NCBI GenBank assembly: GCA_001917535.1
Contig: MNEF01000116.1
Coordinates: 54,077 to 118,076, forward strand
DNA length: 64,000 nucleotides
From: Candidatus Rokubacteria bacterium 13_1_40CM_69_27
GTDB lineage: Bacteria; Methylomirabilota; Methylomirabilia; Rokubacteriales; CSP1-6
Direction of reading: 5' to 3'
Below the pieces are notes generated by a model that saw nothing but the letters and a program-made list of their open reading frames with translations, was not told the origin of the DNA and made no database searches. The position numbers and the translations under genes were made by a program. Shown here one piece after another: positions 39,888 to 47,700 of this stretch (position 1 is its first letter; every line of letters starts with the position of its first letter).

Positions 39888-40295
39888 TTATTTCACAGCC
39901 GCTTCGGCGCGCGCGCCATGCTTGGTCCTGTAATCCGCCAGCGCCGCCTTGATGGCATCCTCGGCCAGCACCGAGCAGTGGATCTTGACGGGCGGCAGCT
40001 TGAGCTCGTTCACGATGTCGGTGTTCTTGATCTTGGCCGCGTCCTCGATCGTTTTGCCCTTGAGCCACTCGGTAGCCAGGCTCGACGACGCGATGGCGCT
40101 CCCGCAGCCGAACGTCTTGAACTTGGCGTCCTCGATCAGCCCGGTCCCGGGATTCACCTTGATCTGGAGCTTCATGACGTCGCCGCACTCCGGCGCGCCC
40201 ACCAGCCCCGTGCCCACGTGCGCCGTCTCCTTCGAGAACGACCCGACGTTGCGCGGGTTGTTGTAATGATCGACAACCTTTTCGCTATAGGCCAT
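39888..40295 (-). CDS. iscU: Fe-S scaffold IscU
   Basis: MAYSEKVVDHYNNPRNVGSF...GAPECGDVMKLQIKV...TFGCGSAIASSSLATEWLKGKT...LPPVKIHCSVLAEDA. Confidence 0.97.
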   Translation of the reverse strand: MAYSEKVVDHYNNPRNVGSFSKETAHVGTGLVGAPECGDVMKLQIKVNPGTGLIEDAKFKTFGCGSAIASSSLATEWLKGKTIEDAAKIKNTDIVNELKLPPVKIHCSVLAEDAIKAALADYRTKHGARAEAAVK

Positions 40296-40306
40296 CGCGT
40301 TCCCCC

Positions 40307-41533
40307 TTACTCAGCCTTCCACTGGATGGACTTGATGTCCACACCCTCTTTCGCCAGCTCGTAGAGCGGCGACATCTCTCGGAGTCGCTTGACGACCTCG
40401 ATCGTCCGCCGGCCCACGAAGTCGACTTCCTCCTCGATGTTGAATCGGTGCAGGCTGAACCGGATGGACGAGTGCGCCAGCTCCGCGCTCGCCCCCAGCG
40501 CGGCGATCACGTAGGACGGCTCCAGCGTCGCCGACGTGCACGCCGAGCCCGACGACAGCGCCGTCTCCTTGTTCAGCCCCATCAGCACCGACTCGCCCTC
40601 CACGTAGGCGAACGAGATGTTCAGGTTCTGGGGCAGCCGCCGCTCCGGGTCCCCGTTGAGGTACGCCTCCTCGACGTTGGAGAGGATCATGTCCTGCAGC
40701 TTGTCCCGGAGCTTCGCCAGCCGCGCACTCTCCTCCGGCATGACCTCCGCGCTGATCTCGGCCGCCTTGCCGAAGCCCACGCAGAGCGGCACCGGCAGCG
40801 TCCCCGACCGCATGCCCCGCTCGTGGCCGCCCCCGTCGATCAGCGCGGTCAGACGCACCCGCGGCCCCTTGCGCCGCACGTAGAGCGCGCCCACGCCCTT
40901 GGGCCCGTACATGAGATGCGCCGTGCACGAGAGCAGGTCGATGCCCAGGGCCTCGACGTCGACGGGGATCTTGCCCACCGCCTGGGTGGCGTCGGTGTGG
41001 AAGATGATCCCCTTCTCCTTCGCGAGCTTGCCGATCGCGGCGATCTCCTGGATGGTCCCGATCTCGTTGTTCGCGAACATGACCGAGATGAGGATCGTCT
41101 TGTCCGTCAGCGCCTTCTTGATGTCGTCCACGTCCACGAGCCCGTTGGGTTGCACCGGCACGGTGGTCACCTGGAAGCCCTGCCGCTCCAGGCGCTTGCA
41201 CGTGTCGAGGCCGGCCCGCTGCTCGATCACCGTGGTGACGATGTGGTTGCCCTTCTCCCGGTACATCTCGGCGACGCCCTTGAGCGCCAGATTGATCGAC
41301 TCGGTGCCGCCGGAGGTGAAGACGAGCTCCTTGGGGTCCCGGGCGCGGACCAGCTTCGCGATCTGGGCCCGCGCGGCGTCGCAGGCGGCCTCCGCTTCCC
41401 AGCCGAAGGGATGGTTGCGGCTCGCCGGATGCCCGAACCTCTCCGTGAAGTACGGCAGCATGGCCTCGACGACCCGCGGGTCGCACGGCGTGGTCGACTG
41501 CGCGTCCAAGAAGATCGGAAACTTCAAAGCCAT
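40307..41533 (-). CDS. iscS: IscS homolog lacking the PLP lysine and active-site His (putative pseudo-cysteine desulfurase)
   Basis: FLDAQSTTPCDPRVVEAML...VIEQRAGLDTCKRLE...HTDATQAVGKIPVDVEALGIDLLSCTAHLMYGPKGVGALYVRR...GSACTSATLEPSYVI...SPLYELAKEGVDIKSIQW; codons checked on the nucleotides. Confidence 0.92.
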   Translation of the reverse strand: MALKFPIFLDAQSTTPCDPRVVEAMLPYFTERFGHPASRNHPFGWEAEAACDAARAQIAKLVRARDPKELVFTSGGTESINLALKGVAEMYREKGNHIVTTVIEQRAGLDTCKRLERQGFQVTTVPVQPNGLVDVDDIKKALTDKTILISVMFANNEIGTIQEIAAIGKLAKEKGIIFHTDATQAVGKIPVDVEALGIDLLSCTAHLMYGPKGVGALYVRRKGPRVRLTALIDGGGHERGMRSGTLPVPLCVGFGKAAEISAEVMPEESARLAKLRDKLQDMILSNVEEAYLNGDPERRLPQNLNISFAYVEGESVLMGLNKETALSSGSACTSATLEPSYVIAALGASAELAHSSIRFSLHRFNIEEEVDFVGRRTIEVVKRLREMSPLYELAKEGVDIKSIQWKAE

Positions 41534-41554
41534 CGACTCGATCTCCTTACACTC

Positions 41555-41986
41555 TCAACTCTTGATGGCCAGCAACTCGGGTACGTCCTCGCCGACCAGT
41601 TCGGCGAGGCTCATCGTGTCCAGCATCTGACTGATCGCCGCCTGGATCTTCTGCACCGGGCGCCGCAGATTGCACCGCTCGATCTGGGGGCAGTCGCTGT
41701 CCTCCAGGCAGCTCACGATGCTGATGGGCCCCTCCAGGGCCCGGATCACCTGGCCGACCGTGATCTCGCGGGGCCGGCGCGCCAGCACGTAACCACCCTT
41801 GGGTCCGTTCTGGCTCGCGATCAGCCGCTGCTTGGCGAGCCGCTGGAGGATCTTGGCCAGGAGTTCCGGCGGAATCCCGAACTCCTCGGCGATCCGCTTC
41901 GCGCTCGCGACCCCCAACTGCTCGTGAGCGGCGATGTAATGGATCGCCATCAGGCCGTAGTCGGCACGCTTGGTGAACCGCAGCAT
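41555..41986 (-). CDS. iscR: Rrf2-family regulator, IscR-like
   Basis: MLRFTKRADYGLMAIHYIAAHEQLGVASAKRIAEEFGIPPELLAKILQRLAKQRLIASQNGPKGGYVLAR...CLEDSDCPQIERC (C-x5-C-x5-C). Confidence 0.92.
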   Translation of the reverse strand: MLRFTKRADYGLMAIHYIAAHEQLGVASAKRIAEEFGIPPELLAKILQRLAKQRLIASQNGPKGGYVLARRPREITVGQVIRALEGPISIVSCLEDSDCPQIERCNLRRPVQKIQAAISQMLDTMSLAELVGEDVPELLAIKS

Positions 41987-42093
41987 CTTGGTCTGGCCGC
42001 TCCCCCAGTATACCCGACCGTTTCTATCGGCGACCTTTTCAGTCGGATTCTGACACGCGGCACGCCCCATGTCAAGGTGCCGATTTCCTTCCC

Positions 42094-43080
42094 CTATGGG
42101 CCCTCCCAGGCCTGGCGCAACTCGGCGGCGCTCGCTTCGGGTGGCCTCTCGTTCACAAAGATCCCCCCCACCCGGTTAGCCCGCTCCGGGTGGACGATGA
42201 CCTCGAGGTGCCAGTGGTAGTCGTCCCGGATCGTCGCCCACTCCCCCTGAAGGATGCGCGAGCGGAGGTTCGGCGCGTTGTGGAGGATCAGTTCGTAGCC
42301 CGGATCGCCGAAGCTCTTGGCGAGCGTCCGGAAATACTGGGACAGCAGCCGGGCCAGGTCCGGGGCCGTCTCGGGCGTAAGCGTCTCCTCGTAGGAGCAG
42401 CCATGCTGGCGCGGCAGGATCCACGTCTCGAGCGGGGCCCGGGCCGCGTAGGGCACCAGCACCACGAAGGCGGAGCTGAGCTTCACGACGCGCTCTTCGG
42501 CGGCGAGCTCCTGGCGCAGCATGTCGCAGTAGAGGCAGCGCCGCTTGTACTGGTAGTACTCGCGGGCCTCCCTGAGCTCCCGCCGCGTTTCGTCGAAGAC
42601 GATGGGGATGGCGGTGATGCGGGAGTACGGGTGATGCGGGCTCACGCCGGGCTTCTTGTGGTGGCGGGAAATGAGGATGTCGCGGATCTGGCCGTCCTTC
42701 TTGAGGTCGAGCAGCCGGTCCCGATACATCCAGAGCACGGCCTCGATCTGGCCGGGCTCCATCGACGCCAGCGTGTCGTCGTGCCGCGGCGACTCCACGA
42801 TCAGCTCACCGGCGCCCCGGGGGGTGATCATGTCGAACATGCCCACGCCCTCGCGGATCAGCTCGTGCTCGATCCGGAAGTAGGGGTCGCTGGCGGGCAC
42901 CACGCGCACCGTCCACCCCGCGCCGTTCGGCGTGGAGCCGTCGTTGCGGTACGCGGCGATCTCCGTCGTCGCGCTCTCGGCGCCCGGACAGTAGGGACAC
43001 GCGCCGTCCGGCCCCAGCTTGGCCCGGGGCCGGACCAGCACCCACCGCCCGCGGGTCGGGTCCTTCCTCAACTCCTCCAC
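42094..43080 (-). CDS. Galactose-1-phosphate uridylyltransferase-like protein with altered HxH motif
   Basis: RKDPTRGRWVLVRPRA...ACPYCPGAES...HHPYSRITAIPIVF...RRCLYCDMLRQE...DDYHWHLEVIVHP. Confidence 0.85.
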   Translation of the reverse strand: MEELRKDPTRGRWVLVRPRAKLGPDGACPYCPGAESATTEIAAYRNDGSTPNGAGWTVRVVPASDPYFRIEHELIREGVGMFDMITPRGAGELIVESPRHDDTLASMEPGQIEAVLWMYRDRLLDLKKDGQIRDILISRHHKKPGVSPHHPYSRITAIPIVFDETRRELREAREYYQYKRRCLYCDMLRQELAAEERVVKLSSAFVVLVPYAARAPLETWILPRQHGCSYEETLTPETAPDLARLLSQYFRTLAKSFGDPGYELILHNAPNLRSRILQGEWATIRDDYHWHLEVIVHPERANRVGGIFVNERPPEASAAELRQAWEGP

Positions 43081-43190
43081 TCAGTCCTCCTGGCCGCCAC
43101 CGCGGCAACGCCGCGCCCGGCCCTGGCATCGTAATATGTAATCATCATACGGGGAGGGCCGCACCGCCCCGACGAAATTTGGAGGTCGAG

Positions 43191-43433
43191 ATGGCCCCAC
43201 GCTCTGTCGTCGTCTACTCCAGCCCGACCTGAGGGCCATGCCGCGCGGCGAAAGAGTTTCTTTCGTCCCAGGGCATCGCCTATCAAGACATCAACGTCCT
43301 GGAGGACGCCGAGGCCAGACAAGAGCTGGTGAAGCTGACCGGGCAGATGTCGGTGCCGGTGATCGTCGTGGACGGTCAGGCCGTGGTCGGCTTTGACCGA
43401 GCGAAGCTCCAGCGTCTCCTGACTAGTCTTTGA
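43191..43433 (+). CDS. Glutaredoxin-like selenoprotein (UxxC; in-frame UGA at 43230-43232)
   Basis: MAPRSVVVYSSPT-U(TGA)-GPCRAAKEFLSSQGIAYQDINVLEDAEARQELVKLTGQMSVPVIVVDGQAVVGFDRAKLQRLLTSL*; GGAGG upstream; absent from the ORF track. Confidence 0.9.
43247..43267 (+). promoter_or_regulatory. Bacterial SECIS-like hairpin of the glutaredoxin-like selenoprotein
   Basis: CGAAAGA-GUU-UCUUUCG perfect stem at 43249-43265, starting 20 nt from the UGA, G/U at start of apical loop. Confidence 0.75.
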
Positions 43434-44772
43434 TCTGGCTCTTCAGCTTCCGCAGGTGCTGGCGGGCGACGTCCACCCAGTCCTTCGCCGCCGGCAGCTG
43501 CGACGCCAACGCGATGTAGCGCTCCCACTGCACGATCGCCTCGCGCGGGTCGACCTTCTCGTACACCAGCGCCAGGTTGTAGAGCGCTTCGGCGTGTGTC
43601 GGCTCGGCCTCGATGACCCGTCGGTATTCCTCGATCGCCTCCTTGTACAGCCCCTTGTCTTCGTAGACCTCACCCAGGCCCATGCGCGCCTCCACCGAGC
43701 GCGGGTCGAGGTCGATTGCACGCTTGTAGGCGTTCACCGCCTCATAGTAGAGCCCTTTCTCGCCGTAATAGATCTTGCCGAGGCTCACATGGACCCGCGG
43801 GTTCACGGCGTTGAACGCGAGCGCCTTCTGATAGGCGGCGATGGCGCCGTCGATGTCGCCCTTGGCGGCCAGTGCATCGCCCAGCCCGACATGGGCGTCG
43901 GCGTAGAACGGGCGGCGCTCGATGGCCTTGGTGTAGGCCTCCACCGCCTGGTCGAACAGCCGCCGCGGCGCCGCCAGTAGCAGGTCGCCGAGCGCCTTGT
44001 AAGGCTCGGGGTACGAGGGATCGAGCTGGGTGGCGACCCGGAACTGCGCGGCAGCCTTCCACCGGTTGCCGAGCGCCTGGTGGACCGTCCCCAGCGCGTA
44101 CTGGGCCACGACGAAGTTCGGATCCGCTTCGATCGCCCTGGACAGCAGATCGGCGGCACTCTCGTTGCCTTCCTGCCCGCCCCGCCGCGCCGCCTCCTGG
44201 CTGCGGGCGTAGAGTTCGAACGCCCGCAGCGAGCGCGTGAGTCGTACCGCCTTCTCGATGCGGGCGACATCGGCGTCGGTGAGCGGTACCTTCATGGTGC
44301 GGGCGTAGGCGACGACGAGCGCCGGCAGGCGCGCGAGCAGCTCGCCCTGGGGGAGGGTCAGCGGCTCCAGCATGATCACTTCTCCGCCGCCCGCTCTGAC
44401 CTCGAGCAGCCTGGGCTGGATCGTCAGGTCCGTGCCGCTGAGGGTGATCGTCCCGAAGAGAGCGGCGTCCGCCCGCAATGAGCGCCCCGCCTGGAGCACC
44501 ACCGGCTCGCCCCACGCCTCCGGCTCGCCGAGCTGACGCAGCCGCGCCCGGTCGATCTGGATGAACGCCGGATGCTGCGCCAGCCCCAGGGAGAGCGCCT
44601 CGGCGACGGCGGAGCCGATCCACTCCCCGTCCGCACCCAGCGCCGTCGCGTCGAAGGGCGCGATGAGGACGACGCGCGGCTTGACGGCGCCGTTCGCCGG
44701 GGCCGCCAGCGCCAGCACGAGGACCGCCAGGGCGGCTAACCCCACCGGGCATCCTCGCCGAAGGTCAGGCAT
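43423..44772 (-). CDS. TPR repeat protein with signal peptide
   Basis: Repeated ALGDLLL.../HVGLGDALAAKGDIDGAIAAYQKAL/GLGEVYEDKGLYKEAIEEYRRVIEAEPTHAEALYNLALVY TPR units. Confidence 0.88.
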   Translation of the reverse strand: MPDLRRGCPVGLAALAVLVLALAAPANGAVKPRVVLIAPFDATALGADGEWIGSAVAEALSLGLAQHPAFIQIDRARLRQLGEPEAWGEPVVLQAGRSLRADAALFGTITLSGTDLTIQPRLLEVRAGGGEVIMLEPLTLPQGELLARLPALVVAYARTMKVPLTDADVARIEKAVRLTRSLRAFELYARSQEAARRGGQEGNESAADLLSRAIEADPNFVVAQYALGTVHQALGNRWKAAAQFRVATQLDPSYPEPYKALGDLLLAAPRRLFDQAVEAYTKAIERRPFYADAHVGLGDALAAKGDIDGAIAAYQKALAFNAVNPRVHVSLGKIYYGEKGLYYEAVNAYKRAIDLDPRSVEARMGLGEVYEDKGLYKEAIEEYRRVIEAEPTHAEALYNLALVYEKVDPREAIVQWERYIALASQLPAAKDWVDVARQHLRKLKSQIKD

Positions 44773-44775
44773 GGC

Positions 44776-47700
44776 TCAGGTCCCCCCCGCCGTCTCCCGG
44801 GCGCTGCCGGCATTGCGCCGACGCCAGCGTCCGACGGCGCCGATCCGGCGCAGCACTCCGGGGCCGAGCCGCCGCAACGCAATCTCCGGAACCAGCATGA
44901 CGGCGACCAAGCCGACCAGCCACGGCCAACTCTCTACCGCGATGCGCGACTGCCGCCGCGACTTCAGAAACGCCTCGCGGGGCAGACCCAGGGGGCCGCC
45001 ACCCGTGAGCTCGGTCAGCTCCCGCAGCCCTGCTTCGTCCACCCCGAGATCCCGCAACTCCTGAGCATACGGTACCACCAAGCCGGCGATCTGCGAGCCA
45101 ACTACGCGGTCGTTGCGGCGCTGGGCCATGCCGATCAGGTAGACGCCCTCCTGGGGGGCCGGGAAGCGCCCGCGGTACCGCCCGGGCGCTACCTGCTCCA
45201 GATCGATTACCGTCCGATCCCGGGCGGGCGCGACCACCCCGACCTGGGTGTCCAGGAAGTTGATGAACTCGCCTTTGGCGTCGACGGCGTCGACCAGGAC
45301 CTCACCCACTCCATCGCGGCGCTCGACGAGCGCGACCGTGTCACTGCGCGAGCCGCTGCGCAGCGTCCAGCGCGTGAGCTGGGCCCAGAACTTGTTGAAC
45401 TCCCGCCACCGGAGCCAGAGCACGCCCCACTTGGCCTTGGCGTCGGAAGTGAAGGCGGCGGCGCGGCCGAGCCCGTAGCGCCAGGTGGCCAGAATCGGAT
45501 CCTCCTGGTGGCTCATCAGCACCAGATCGCCCGTGCTCTTGAGCGTCGTGGCCACGTAGCCGCCGAGCGGCGGGACCGACTTCCAGTCGATGTCCTGCAT
45601 GGCCTCGTGCCCGGGCGCCGTCAGCTGCGGCTTGAACGGCTGCTCGACCAGCGAGGCTTTGGAGGCGAGCTGGGTCTCCAGGGTGAAGATACGCGGGATT
45701 GTCTGCGAGTCCTCCGTGTAGTAGAAGCGCCCGCGGCCCCACTTGGCCAGGTCCACCATGAGCTGCAGATCGGCGTCCTTGCCGATCGCCACCGTCGAGA
45801 CGGTGATCTTGTCCTTGGCCATGCGGCGCAGCAGCCCCGCGAAGTCGCCCCGGGTCATCTGCCCGTCGCTCAGGAAGATGACGTGCTTGAGCAGGGCCGG
45901 GCGCTCGAACAGCACCGCGTAGGCCTCCTTCAGCGCCGGGTAGCCGTCCGTGCCGCCGCCGGCCTTGATCGTGGCGATGGCGTGGTGGATGGCGCCCTTG
46001 TCCCTGGCCTGGCGCACGGGCACGTCCCAGATGAACTCCGTGTCCCAGCTCATGACGCCGACCTCGTTGCGCTCGTCGAGCAGGTCGACGACGAGGTGGG
46101 CCGCTTCCTTCGCGAGGTCGAGCTTCGTCACCTTCTCGTCCCCGGTGGACATCGCCATCGAGCCCGACCGGTCGATGGAGAGCACGACGGCGAGGCTCGG
46201 AATCTCGATCTTCTGCTTGACCTCCATCGTGACCGGCAGGGCTTCCTCGATCGGCGTGCGGTAGTAGCCGCCGAGTCCGAAGCTCTCCTCGCCGCCGACC
46301 ATGATGAGGCCACCGCCGTACTCGCGGACGTAGTCGCGGATGTTCACCATCTGGCCCCGGGCGAGCTTCAGCGAGGAGACGTTGGAGAGGACGATCCCGT
46401 CGTACTTCTGCAGACCCCCCATGTCCTTGGGGATCTGCGAGGCGTCGACGACCGTCACCTCGATGTTCTGCGAGCGGAGCGCGGCGGCCAGCGACTGGGC
46501 GTGACTCCGGTCCTTGTCGGCCAGCAATACCTGGGGGCGGCCCCGCACGACGACGGTGCCGACGGCGCGGTTGTTGTCCTCGATGGTGTCGCCGTCGACC
46601 TCCAGGGCGGCCTGGTAAACGTGGATGCCGCTGGCGTCCAGCGACTGCCGGTAGCTGAAGACGTTCTTGCCGGCGTTGAGTTGGACCACCTGGGAGCCGA
46701 GGAACTCGCCGTTCCGGAACAGGCTGAGCCGGGCCTGCGTGTCCTTGAGGCTCCAGGCCACGACCTTGGCCTGGAACGGCTCCCCGAACTTCACCTCCTG
46801 CGGGAGCACCAGCGACTCGGCCACGACTTCCTGCTCGAAGGTCAGGGGCGCCGGCACGTAAAAGAGGTCGGCGCCGGCGTCCTTGGCCGCCTGGGCCGCC
46901 GCCAGAGCATTGCCCGTGGTCTGGCGACCGTCGGTGAGCATCACGATGCGGTTGGCCTGGCCGGGCGGCAGCGTGGCCAGCGCGAGCTGGATCGCCTGGA
47001 AGAGATTCGTCCCTCGGGAGCTGACCTGCGCCTTCGGGCGCTCCAGCGTCGGCTTGTTGGCCAGTGCCTGATCGACGACGGCGTCCTCGCCGAAGACGAT
47101 CAGGCTCGCACGGTCGCCGCTCCGCATCGATTTCACCGCCTCGCCCGCGAATCGCCAGGAACGCTCCCGCGCGGCCAGGCTGATGCTGTCCGAGTGGTCG
47201 AGGAGGAAGACGATGTTCTGGCGGTCCACCCAGCGCGGCAGGGTCGGCTTGAAGAAGGTGGCGCAGAGAACGATGACGAGCGCGCAGCGGAGCGCCAGCG
47301 CCCAGCGGTCGCCGGCGGCGCCCGGGAGCGCGAGGCGCCCACCCGTCTGCCGGCGCACGTAGAGGACTCCCTCGATCGCCAGCAGGATGACGGCGATCAG
47401 GACGAACAGCTGCCACAGCTCGCGCTGGATGGGGATCGGCGTGGCCGCCTCGGGGTCTCGGCCAGGGGCCGCGGGCAGCGGCCGGGGCGCGATGTTGGAC
47501 TCCTCGGCATCGGCCAAATTCACGGCGACGCGCATCTCCCCCCTGGCCGTGCCGAGCGTGTAGACGCCCACCTCGTCCGTCTCGGTGAAGCTCACCACGC
47601 CGCGCGTGACGTTCGCCTTCACGCGGCGCCCGCCCGGCGTCGTCACCGTGACCTCGGTCACCCCGTGTGCCACCGGCAGCAGGATCGGCTGGCCGGCCGC

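Noticed and set aside
43068-43322. 84-aa minus-strand ORF over the selenoprotein locus
   Set aside because: Antisense to the glutaredoxin-like gene, whose protein motifs and SECIS-like hairpin explain the DNA better.
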